A stretch of DNA of 16,893 nucleotides from NCBI GenBank assembly GCA_023443125.1, contig JAEZVO010000073.1, positions 1-16,893 on the forward strand. The letters are read 5' to 3'. Position numbers and translations under genes: made by a program. The first letter of the stretch is position 1; every line of letters begins with the position of its first letter. A model generated the notes under the pieces. The model made no database searches, was not told the DNA's origin, and saw nothing but the letters and a program-made list of their open reading frames with translations. Positions 1-6,219 of the stretch are shown here, piece by piece. The DNA comes from Actinomycetes bacterium (GTDB lineage: Bacteria; Actinomycetota; Actinomycetes; Propionibacteriales; Propionibacteriaceae).

Positions 1-21
1 CTCCTTGTGCATGGCAAGGAG
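1..21 (-). terminator. Hairpin downstream of the metallothionein-like gene
   Basis: A perfect 7-bp inverted repeat (CTCCTTG / CAAGGAG, 7-nt loop) begins at the first base of the window. It lies 28 bases beyond the stop of the minus-strand gene ending at 50, where a terminator would be expected. Any T-tract would fall outside the window, so termination is inferred. Confidence 0.35.
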
Positions 22-49
22 AGCGCCGCGCGGGCGGGCAGGCTCAGGC

Positions 50-289
50 CTAGTGGGTGCAGTTGCTGCAGGTGCACTCGTCGCACTTGCAGTCGGCGCA
101 GGTGGTGCAGGTGCAGTTTGTGCAGCCGCAGGTGTTGCATTCGTCGTAGTGCCCATCGTGCTCGCGGTGCGCGTGGCCGTCGTGAATGTAGTCGACGTGG
201 CCGTCGTGCTCGCGAGTGGGGTGGCCGCAGTCGGCGGCGTGGCGGTGGGTGTGGTCGTCGTGGGTGCGGTGCTCAGTGGTTGCAGTCAT
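50..289 (-). CDS. Metallothionein-like His/Cys-rich metal-binding protein
   Basis: This 79-residue cytosolic protein is about one third metal ligands: 14 His and 12 Cys. The N-terminal half (about 7-47) is His/Asp-rich with repeated HDGH motifs. The C-terminal half (about 50-78) holds 11 of the 12 Cys, mostly as CxC and CxxC (for example CGC, CTC, CKC). It has no signal peptide or membrane segment. The likely role is binding and buffering Zn, Cd or Cu. The ATG has an AAGGAG site seven bases upstream and lies inside the end of the SmtB-type regulator gene (17-base overlap), so the two are probably translationally coupled, like a reversed smtA/smtB locus. I cannot assign it to a named metallothionein family. 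Very few hydrophobic residues make an ordinary globular fold unlikely. Metal specificity is not visible from the sequence. Confidence 0.85.
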   Translation of the reverse strand: MTATTEHRTHDDHTHRHAADCGHPTREHDGHVDYIHDGHAHREHDGHYDECNTCGCTNCTCTTCADCKCDECTCSNCTH

Positions 290-584
290 TGTTGTGCTCC
301 TTCATGTGGTTGTGGGCGTCGAGGAAGATGTGAGCCACGTGCTCGTCGATGAGCCGGTACACCGTCCGTCGGCCATCCTTCGTTCCTTCCACCAGGTGGG
401 CATCCCGGAGGGTGCGGAGGTGGTGGGAAGCGAGTGGCTGAGAGACGTCCAGCAGCTCGGTGAGCTCTGTGACGTCGGCGGGGCCTTGGGTGAGTCGATG
501 AACAATGGTGGCTCGAGCGGGGTGGGCCAAGGCACGAAACAGCGTGACCACGCCGTCCGTGTCGTGGAATACCCCGTTGCTCAT
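273..584 (-). CDS. ArsR/SmtB-family metal-sensing repressor
   Basis: A 103-residue winged-helix regulator. The HTH spans about 33-66 (VTELTELLDVSQPLASHHL...) and the wing about 67-78. The last helix carries D80, H82, H93 and E96. That spacing equals the alpha-5 zinc site of cyanobacterial SmtB (D104/H106/H117/E120). A CadC-type CxC in the recognition helix is absent, so a Zn/Co-type sensor is favoured over Cd/Pb. The tail (H97, C101, H103) adds possible ligands. The reading frame stays open far upstream, but the ATG at 584 is chosen: it gives the usual family length, and a TTGACA/TAAACT promoter ends seven bases before it, implying a leaderless mRNA. It is expected to repress itself and the overlapping metallothionein-like gene until metal binds. 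Confidence 0.9.
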   Translation of the reverse strand: MSNGVFHDTDGVVTLFRALAHPARATIVHRLTQGPADVTELTELLDVSQPLASHHLRTLRDAHLVEGTKDGRRTVYRLIDEHVAHIFLDAHNHMKEHNNDCNH

Positions 585-591
585 AAGCAGT

Positions 592-619
592 AGTTTATAT
601 AAAGGATTGTTTGTGTCAA
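592..619 (-). promoter_or_regulatory. Promoter and likely operator of the smtB-like operon
   Basis: On the minus strand a perfect -35 box TTGACA (619-614) is followed by a 16-base spacer and TAAACT (597-592). The ATG lies seven bases further on, so transcription should begin at or next to the start codon. A perfect 10-bp palindrome TTTATATAAA (594-603) overlaps the -10 region and is a natural candidate operator. The stretch is strikingly AT-rich for this genome. Operator identity is inferred. Confidence 0.65.
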
Positions 620-632
620 GCGGCGTGGGATT

Positions 633-649
633 GTGTGCCGACGGCGCAC
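633..649 (-). terminator. Possible terminator after the DUF421 gene
   Basis: GTGTGCCG / CGGCGCAC forms an eight-pair dyad with one G-T wobble, starting one base past the DUF421 stop codon. The nominal loop is one base, so the real hairpin would have a shorter stem. No clear T-tract follows. Confidence 0.25.
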
Positions 650-1189
650 CTAGCGCAGGAGCTTCTCGGCGCCGCGCACGTTGGTGAGCAGGCGCGAGTC
701 GAGCTCGACGCCGTGGCGCAGGACGGTGATGGAGCCGTCGGTTTCCAAAATGAGCGCGCGCACGTGCCCCAGATTGGTGATGCCGGATTGGCGCAGGCGC
801 GCCCACAGCGTGCGCTGGTTGACGTGGTAGCGACGGATGGCGCGCTCGTCGAGCTCCTGGTTGGCGTAGATCACGATGGCGCGACGGTATCCGAACAGCC
901 CGGCTCGTCGGCCGGCCCCGAAGAACGACTCGAGAAGGACGAGCATGGCGAGCGCGATCAGCCCGCCGAGCACCGTCACGTTGGGGCCGAGCATCGAACG
1001 ACCCACCACCGCACCCAGCACGAGCACCACCGCGAGCCCGGTGCCGGTGCGGTTGGCGTACAACCGCTGTCCCCACACCCGCAGCACAGCGGTGAAGGTG
1101 AGGTACATCACCGTCGCGGAAATGATGACGCCGAGCGCCTGCGCTGGCGTGATACCTATTTCAAACCACAAAGCACGCAGGAAATCCAT
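650..1189 (-). CDS. DUF421 / YetF-type membrane protein
   Basis: A 179-residue protein with the DUF421 architecture: three predicted transmembrane helices at about 17-38, 50-66 and 70-90, then a basic stretch and a cytosolic YetF-type alpha/beta domain at about 100-165. The family (YetF, YcaP) is widespread and its biochemical role is not settled. The length is slightly below that of B. subtilis YetF, common for actinobacterial members. The ATG at 1189 fits the family start. It has no good Shine-Dalgarno, and AACGAT six bases upstream could be a -10 for a leaderless transcript. It reads toward the smtB-like gene, 65 bases away, which has its own promoter, so no functional link to metal handling is claimed. 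Confidence 0.85.
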   Translation of the reverse strand: MDFLRALWFEIGITPAQALGVIISATVMYLTFTAVLRVWGQRLYANRTGTGLAVVLVLGAVVGRSMLGPNVTVLGGLIALAMLVLLESFFGAGRRAGLFGYRRAIVIYANQELDERAIRRYHVNQRTLWARLRQSGITNLGHVRALILETDGSITVLRHGVELDSRLLTNVRGAEKLLR

Positions 1190-1311
1190 GCGCCTATCGT
1201 TCCACTGATGCGCTGCATGGTGCGGGAGGGCAGAAATTTGTCCTGTGGAAAACGGGCGTGGAGGGGTGCGAGTTGCCTATAACCCTGGTACACCACTTCG
1301 AAAGGACCACC

Positions 1312-1698
1312 GTGCAGCAATTCATCGACATGTTCCTCATGCTCCGCCGCGCCTCGCTGTTAGCGTCTGCCGACGAGCACCTCCACCCCGTCGTGCGTCA
1401 CCACGTATCCATCACAGAGCTCAACAGCTACGCCATGCTGCTGCCGTGCCCTGACGAACCGTATGCAACACCCGACGACGCCCACCTCACCTACCCCCTC
1501 ACGGCGACGGGGTGCGTCGGGGAGGCGTATCGCATCGCGCTTGCCGAGGCGGCGAACGAGCCGGGGGCTATCCCGGCAGACATGCTGTGGGCGCTGGCGT
1601 CGCTGCATGAGGAGCTGATGGACCACGATGCGTGTCGAGGCGACGAGCTCACTCAGCATGCGCTCGCGGAGCATGGCTGGCAAGTCAAAGACGAGTAA
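1312..1698 (+). CDS. Hypothetical protein (128 aa)
   Basis: I do not recognise this protein. The GTG at 1312 is chosen because AAAGGA sits five bases upstream. A -10-like TATAAC at 1278-1283 would give a short leader. An in-frame ATG at 1258 would lie upstream of that promoter and lacks a ribosome site. The product is acidic and probably soluble, with no signal peptide. It has a His-rich early section (about 22-31) and two likely amphipathic helices (about 66-83 and 88-105). The GH13 gene begins 43 bases downstream but has its own -10-like TAGGAT at 1711-1716, so co-transcription is uncertain. It could be a small actinobacterial conserved protein of unknown role. Confidence 0.6.
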   Translation: MQQFIDMFLMLRRASLLASADEHLHPVVRHHVSITELNSYAMLLPCPDEPYATPDDAHLTYPLTATGCVGEAYRIALAEAANEPGAIPADMLWALASLHEELMDHDACRGDELTQHALAEHGWQVKDE

Positions 1699-1741
1699 CA
1701 CCCTCATCGCTAGGATGGATGGCAATTCTGAAGGGAACGTG

Positions 1742-2926
1742 ATGACCGACCTCAGCCATGCCATCTGGTGGCACGTGTATCCGCTCGGCGCACTGGGCGC
1801 GCCCACGCACGCCGCAGCCGACGCGCCTGCGCGTGAGCACACGAAGTTTGAGCCCTGGTTGGACTACGCCCTGGAGCTGGGCTGTAACGGCCTGCTGCTC
1901 GGGCCCATCTTCGACTCCGTCAGCCACGGCTACGACACCCTCGACCACTTTCGTATCGACGCCCGCCTCGGCACGGAAGCCGACTTCGACCGGCTCGTCG
2001 CGGCGTGCAAGGAACGCGGCGTCCAGCTCATCCTCGACGGCGTGTTCAACCACGTCGCCTACAGCCACAAGTTCATCACCGAGCGCCCCGACATGGTGCG
2101 CTGGGTGGACGGACATCCGCTCGGCTGGGAAGGCAACTTCGACCTCGTCGAACTCCAGCACACCAACGCCGACGTGCAGCAGTTCGTCGGCGACGTGATG
2201 CTGCACTGGCTGCGCAAGGGCATCACCGGCTGGCGGCTCGACGTCGCCTACTCGGTGTCGCCGCAGTTCTGGTCGAGCGTCATTGGGCGCGTGCGAGAGG
2301 AGTTCCCCGACGCGGTATTCCTGGGCGAGGTCATCCACGGCGACTACCCGAAGTTTGTGGAGGCCTCCGGCGTCGACACCGTCACCCAGTACGAGCTGTG
2401 GAAGGCCATTTGGAGCTCCATCAACGACAGCAACCCGTGGGAACTCGCGCACGCGCTGGAGCGCCACGTCGAGTTCTGCCGCCACTTCCTGCCACAGACG
2501 TTCGTCGGAAACCACGACGTCACCCGCGTCGCCTCCTCCGTCGGGGCCGACGGCGCGGCGCTGGCCGCGGGCGTGCTGCTCACCGTGCCCGGGCTCCCAT
2601 CCATCTACTACGGCGACGAGCAGGGCTTCACCGGCATCAAGCGCGAGGCCGAGGGCGGCGACACCGACATCCGCCAACCGTTGCCCGAGTCACCGTCGGA
2701 GCTCTCCACGCTGGGGGCCCAGCTGCACCGGTGGTACCAGCAGCTCATCGGCTTCCGCCGTCGGCACGCCTGGCTTTCGACGGGTCAGCTCGCCGTCACC
2801 TACAAGGCCGACGGCGTGCTCGACTACTCCATCTCCACCGCTGATCAGCGGGTCGACGTCCACGTCGACTACGCCGCGAGGAAGATGTCCATCGTCGCCC
2901 CTGACGAGGAGCTCCACACGCCGTGA
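1742..2926 (+). CDS. Glycoside hydrolase family 13 (alpha-amylase family) enzyme
   Basis: A 394-residue (beta/alpha)8 enzyme with the four classic GH13 blocks in order: region I DGVFNH (99-104), region II GWRLDVAYS with nucleophile D167, region III FLGEV with acid/base E196, and region IV FVGNHD with the stabilising D259. The catalytic set is complete, so an active alpha-glucan or alpha-glucoside hydrolase or transglycosylase is expected. It has no signal peptide and should act in the cytoplasm, for instance on maltodextrins or glycogen. The exact GH13 subfamily cannot be told by eye. The ATG at 1742 follows GAAGGG by six bases and gives the family-typical start (a WWHVYPLG motif near the N-terminus). 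The upstream in-frame extension overlaps the previous gene and is rejected. The 3' end overlaps the esterase start by four bases. Confidence 0.88.
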   Translation: MTDLSHAIWWHVYPLGALGAPTHAAADAPAREHTKFEPWLDYALELGCNGLLLGPIFDSVSHGYDTLDHFRIDARLGTEADFDRLVAACKERGVQLILDGVFNHVAYSHKFITERPDMVRWVDGHPLGWEGNFDLVELQHTNADVQQFVGDVMLHWLRKGITGWRLDVAYSVSPQFWSSVIGRVREEFPDAVFLGEVIHGDYPKFVEASGVDTVTQYELWKAIWSSINDSNPWELAHALERHVEFCRHFLPQTFVGNHDVTRVASSVGADGAALAAGVLLTVPGLPSIYYGDEQGFTGIKREAEGGDTDIRQPLPESPSELSTLGAQLHRWYQQLIGFRRRHAWLSTGQLAVTYKADGVLDYSISTADQRVDVHVDYAARKMSIVAPDEELHTP

Positions 2927-3855
2927 GCGACGTCCCGTCGCGGTGGAGCGCCCAGCAGACCGCCGTGCTGCGGAAGATCGCCGAGCTGGAAGTGCGCTCG
3001 TCGGATACCTCCATGGCCGCGGTGCGCGCGCGGTATGAGGCGGAGGCTCAGTGGTGGAACGAGGGCGGGCCGGCGCTGCCGGTCGATGAGCGCCGAGTGC
3101 CGACGCGGTGGGGTGCCGTGCGCGCGACTGTGGCCCGCGGCGGTGACCCCGGAGCGCCGGTCATCGTGTGGATCCACGGGGGCGGGTACATCGTCGGGTC
3201 TCCCGAGACGCACGAGCGCCTCACCCGCACCCTCGCCCGACTCGCCCAGGCGACGGTGGTGTCCGTCGACTACACGCTCGCGCCCGAGGCGCGCTTCCCG
3301 CAGCCGGTGGAGGAGTGCGTGGCCGTGGTGCGGCACATCCGCGCTCATGCCGACGAGTGGGGCGTCGACGGTGCAGACATCACCCTCGCCGGGGATTCTG
3401 CGGGGGCGACGCTCGCCGTCGCCACCTGGCTATGGCTGCGCGACGAGGTGGGGGACGCGTCGGGAATCCGCTGCCTGCTGCTGGCCTACGGCGGCTACGG
3501 GCTGCGCGACTCGGTGTCGCGGCGCACGCTCGGCGGCTGGTGGGACGGCATGACCCCCGACGCGATGGCCTCCTGGCAGGGGCACTACATCGACGTCGAC
3601 GATCTCGGCAGCCCCTACTACGACGTGCTCGCCGCCAACCTGACGGGTATTCCCCCTTGTCACGTCCTCGCGACGTCGATCGACCCCCTCCTCGACGACT
3701 CCCGCGCCCTCGCGCAGCTCCTGCCCGGTGAGGGGCACGAGCTGGTGGTGGTCGACGGGGTGATTCACACGTTCCTGCAGCACACCCGGATGCTCGACCA
3801 GGCGGAGCAGTCGCTGCGCGTGATGGCGGAGTTCTTCGCCACGTGCGGCCAGTGA
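2923..3855 (+). CDS. Alpha/beta hydrolase, HSL-type (family IV) esterase
   Basis: A 310-residue alpha/beta hydrolase of the hormone-sensitive-lipase group. It shows the oxyanion-hole motif HGGG (85-88), nucleophile elbow GDSAG with S159, acid D254 in a DPLLDD motif, and H282. The complete triad predicts a carboxylesterase acting on short acyl esters. No signal peptide is seen. The GTG start overlaps the TGA of the GH13 gene (GTGA), so the two are almost certainly co-transcribed and translationally coupled. That pairing hints at an acylated or acetylated sugar substrate, but this is only contextual. The transcript runs into the long hairpin at 3866-3967, converging on the response-regulator gene. 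Confidence 0.88.
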   Translation: MSDVPSRWSAQQTAVLRKIAELEVRSSDTSMAAVRARYEAEAQWWNEGGPALPVDERRVPTRWGAVRATVARGGDPGAPVIVWIHGGGYIVGSPETHERLTRTLARLAQATVVSVDYTLAPEARFPQPVEECVAVVRHIRAHADEWGVDGADITLAGDSAGATLAVATWLWLRDEVGDASGIRCLLLAYGGYGLRDSVSRRTLGGWWDGMTPDAMASWQGHYIDVDDLGSPYYDVLAANLTGIPPCHVLATSIDPLLDDSRALAQLLPGEGHELVVVDGVIHTFLQHTRMLDQAEQSLRVMAEFFATCGQ

Positions 3856-3865
3856 ACGCCTCGGT

Positions 3866-3967
3866 CAGCCGGCACGAAACTGCAAAACTCGCCAACAGTT
3901 GAAGGCCTCACGCGCGATTGAGCGGGGAGGGGCCGCACTGATGGCGAGTTTTGCAGTTTGTCGGCTG
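3866..3967. repeat. Long hairpin between convergent genes
   Basis: An 18-bp perfect inverted repeat (AAACTGCAAAACTCGCCA at 3877-3894, complement at 3942-3959) is extended by CAGCCG (3866-3871) / CGGCTG (3962-3967) and inward by CAGT / ACTG (3896-3899, 3937-3940). The single structure of about 100 bases fills almost all the space between the esterase stop and the response-regulator stop. It would work as a terminator in both directions. It is much longer than a usual terminator, so it may instead be a dispersed palindromic element. Confidence 0.75.
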
Positions 3968-3978
3968 GTGCCTCGGTG

Positions 3979-4656
3979 TCAGGGCTGCGCGCGATCGCCG
4001 AGATAGGCGAGAATGGCTCGCACGCGGCGGTTCTCCTCCGACGGGCTCAGGCCGAGCTTCAGAAAAATCGACGACACGTGCTTCGCGACGGCGGCGCCGG
4101 AGATGAAGAGCCGTTCCGCGATCTCACTGTTCGCAAGCCCGCGCGCCATGAGCTCCAGCACCTCGAGCTCCCGGGAGGTGAGCGTGCCGAGCCCGGACTT
4201 CGTCGCGCGCATCATCGCCCGGGCAACCTCGGGGTCGATGGCGACGCCACCTGAGAGCACCACCTGCAGCTGCCCCAGGAAGTCCGCCACCTCGGAGATG
4301 CGGTCCTTCAGCAGGTACGCCGTGCCGCCACCGTCGGCTGGCCCGTCGAGGGCGAACAGCTGCTGGGCGTAGGCGGGCGAGACGTACTGGCTCAGCACCA
4401 TCACCGAAAGCTTGGGGTAGCGCTGCTTCAACTCCAGGGCCGCGGTGAGCCCGTCGTTGGTCATCGTGGGTGGCATGCGCACGTCGGTGATGATGCCGTC
4501 GGGCAACTCGCCGGCGTCGGCGAACGCGTCGACGCGTGCGACGAGGCCCTCGGCGTCTGCCTCATGCGCGACGATCTCGAACCCCTGGCGTTCCAGGAGC
4601 CCAGCGAGCCCCTCACGCAGCAGGGCGGAATCGTCGGCGAGTACGAGTTTCATCAT
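3979..4656 (-). CDS. NarL/LuxR-family response regulator
   Basis: A 225-residue regulator. The receiver domain (1-125) has acidic pocket D8/D9, phosphoacceptor D58 in IITDVRMPP and the conserved lysine in YLLKD. The C-terminal LuxR helix-turn-helix covers about 158-215 (LTSRELEVLELMARG... SGAAVAKHVSSIFLKL). The ATG at 4656 follows GAAGGA by six bases. It overlaps the histidine kinase stop by four bases, so the pair is translationally coupled. Its likely target is the palindrome between the kinase and the divergent ABC transporter. Comparable soluble-kinase/LuxR-regulator/ABC modules in Gram-positives answer envelope or antibiotic stress. The actual inducer is unknown. Confidence 0.9.
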   Translation of the reverse strand: MMKLVLADDSALLREGLAGLLERQGFEIVAHEADAEGLVARVDAFADAGELPDGIITDVRMPPTMTNDGLTAALELKQRYPKLSVMVLSQYVSPAYAQQLFALDGPADGGGTAYLLKDRISEVADFLGQLQVVLSGGVAIDPEVARAMMRATKSGLGTLTSRELEVLELMARGLANSEIAERLFISGAAVAKHVSSIFLKLGLSPSEENRRVRAILAYLGDRAQP

Positions 4657-5411
4657 GGGAGGTCCTTCTCGGAGTGAGCGGCGACATGAGCGGCGAGCCC
4701 GCCCTCGCCGCGCTGGAGCAGCAAGGGAATGGAGGCGGCTACCTGGGTGGGGCCGCCGTCGGGGCTCGAGAGGGTGAGTGATCCGCCGAACGCGGCGAGG
4801 CGCTCGCGCATGCCGGCCAGGCCGTGCCCGTCGACGAACGTGGCGCCGCCTGGGCCTTGGTCGACGACGGAGATCCGCAGCGTTGATCCTGCCGTGAGGA
4901 GTACGTTCATGGGCTTGTCAGGTGCGTATTTCCGCGCGTTGGTGATGGCTTCGACGGCGAAGAAGTACGCGGCGGCAAGCACGCCCTCGGGCAGCTCCGG
5001 CAGCGGATTGGGGCAGATGATGCGCACATCATCGCTGGTGGCATTCGCGACGTCGATGAGCGCCGCCTCTAACCCGAGCTCGACGAGCGCCTGTGGGTGG
5101 ATGCCGCGCACCGTCGCACGGAGCGAGTCGAGGCCTTGCTGCAGCGTGGCCTGCGCGTCGCGAAGCAGTGCGGCGAGGGCGGGGTCGTCGGCGAGTGTGG
5201 GGGAGAGCTGCGCCTCGCCCAGCTGCATCTTTGCGGCGACGAGGTACTGCTGGGCGCCGTCGTGGAGGTCGCGCTCGATCCGGCGCCGCTCCACCTCGTA
5301 GGCGTCGACGATGACCCGCCGCGACTCCGTGAGCTCCCGGATGGTGCGCGCGGCGCGTTCCTCATGCGACTGGGCGCGACGCGTCCCTCGCGCCCGAAAT
5401 GGCCAAACCAC
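4653..5411 (-). CDS. Soluble NarL-type sensor histidine kinase (HisKA_3)
   Basis: A 252-residue kinase with the HisKA_3 dimerisation motif ERRRIERDLHDG (phosphorylated H50), then an HATPase domain with N-box EAITNARKYAP (N158), VVDQGPGG (D184) and GHGLAGMRERL (195-205). There is no transmembrane or extracellular sensor region, only about 40 residues before the HisKA_3 segment, so it must sense something cytosolic or through a partner. The GTG at 5411 has TAGATT six bases upstream, indicating a leaderless transcript. No in-frame extension upstream is convincing. It overlaps the response regulator by four bases and is divergent from the ABC genes. The ABC permease is a plausible sensing partner, as in Bce-type modules, but this is inference. 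Confidence 0.88.
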   Translation of the reverse strand: MVWPFRARGTRRAQSHEERAARTIRELTESRRVIVDAYEVERRRIERDLHDGAQQYLVAAKMQLGEAQLSPTLADDPALAALLRDAQATLQQGLDSLRATVRGIHPQALVELGLEAALIDVANATSDDVRIICPNPLPELPEGVLAAAYFFAVEAITNARKYAPDKPMNVLLTAGSTLRISVVDQGPGGATFVDGHGLAGMRERLAAFGGSLTLSSPDGGPTQVAASIPLLLQRGEGGLAAHVAAHSEKDLP

Positions 5412-5417
5412 GCCCCC

Positions 5418-5461
5418 AATCTATCCGCTGCTTCGGGGGATGGGAGTAGTGCCAGCACTAC
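5418..5461. promoter_or_regulatory. Kinase promoter and palindromic operator of the TCS/ABC locus
   Basis: GTAGTGCCAGCACTAC (5446-5461) is a palindrome with 7-bp arms and a 2-base centre. On the minus strand the kinase -10 box TAGATT (5423-5418) ends six bases before its GTG start. The -35 position (about 5441-5446) has no good consensus and touches the palindrome, as expected for an activator-dependent promoter. The palindrome also lies upstream of the ABC ATPase gene. It is the natural candidate site for the LuxR-type regulator. No binding data exist here. Confidence 0.55.
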
Positions 5462-5520
5462 CTCAAAGACGGAATCCCAGGCCATGGTGCATGGGGCTTT
5501 GGCACGATGAACTGGTGAAC

Positions 5521-6219
5521 ATGAACCAACCACTGCTCACAACCACCGACATCGTCAAGCGTTTTGGCCAGGTGCAGGCGCTCGCCGGCATCAGCCTCAC
5601 TATCGGCGCGGGAGAAACCGTCGCCATCATGGGCCCGTCGGGTTCCGGAAAATCCACCCTGCTGCACTGCCTGTCCGGCGTGCTTGTCCCCGACGCGGGC
5701 GAGGTGCAGTTCGCGGGGAAGCCGCTGTCAGCGCTGCCTGACAAGGAGCGTTCTCACATCCGCCTGCACGACTTCGGGTTCGTCTTTCAAGACGGTCAGC
5801 TCATCCCCGAGCTGCCGGCCCGCGAGAACGTCGCGCTGCCCCTCATGCTCACCGGCACCCGCGCCGGCAAGGCCCTGCATGCCGCCGACGAGGTGCTCAA
5901 CCAGCTCGGTTTGGGCGAGCTACGCAACCGCCGACCGGCAGAAATGTCGGGTGGCCAGGCCCAGCGGGTCGCGATTGCCCGCGCCCTCGTCGGGAAGCCC
6001 GCCGTGGTGTTCGCCGACGAGCCCTCCGGCGCGCTCGACCAGGCCACCGGGCACGAGATGATGCAGCTGCTCACCACGTCGGTATCGATGAGTGGGGCCG
6101 CGTTGGTGCTTGTCACGCACGATCTCGGCGTCGCCCGCTGGTGCTCCAGGCTCGTGGAGATCCGCGACGGCTTGGTCCACGCCGACAGCCCGCTCAACGC
6201 CCGAAAGGAGACCGTGTGA
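5521..6219 (+). CDS. ABC transporter ATP-binding protein (MacB/LolD-type)
   Basis: A 232-residue ATPase with Walker A GPSGSGKST (38-46), Q-loop at Q90, signature SGGQAQR (143-149), Walker B AVVFADEP (161-168) and H-loop H200. This is the type that pairs with FtsX-like permeases in MacB, LolD and Bce systems, which drive mechanotransmission or peptide-antibiotic defence rather than classic import. Start choice is uncertain. ATG 5521 and in-frame GTG 5515 (two codons earlier) are both possible, neither has a strong Shine-Dalgarno, and the frame stays open upstream through the kinase promoter. The downstream permease gene overlaps the stop codon, so the two form an operon. It probably belongs to the regulon of the divergent two-component system. 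Confidence 0.9.
   Translation: MNQPLLTTTDIVKRFGQVQALAGISLTIGAGETVAIMGPSGSGKSTLLHCLSGVLVPDAGEVQFAGKPLSALPDKERSHIRLHDFGFVFQDGQLIPELPARENVALPLMLTGTRAGKALHAADEVLNQLGLGELRNRRPAEMSGGQAQRVAIARALVGKPAVVFADEPSGALDQATGHEMMQLLTTSVSMSGAALVLVTHDLGVARWCSRLVEIRDGLVHADSPLNARKETV

Noticed and set aside
585..1076. Upstream extension of the SmtB-like frame
   Set aside because: The frame stays open but overlaps the DUF421 gene antisense-free strand in another phase, and includes the promoter. Family length and promoter position fix the start at 584.
1245..1253. Single TGTGGAAAA upstream of the 128-residue gene as a DnaA box
   Set aside because: One isolated 9-mer can occur by chance, unlike the phased triplet at 8812.
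1685..2677. Minus-strand 330-residue open frame
   Set aside because: It is a shadow of the GH13 gene, which has all catalytic motifs. The shadow shows only Val/Gly/Asp-rich composition from GC-rich antisense codons.
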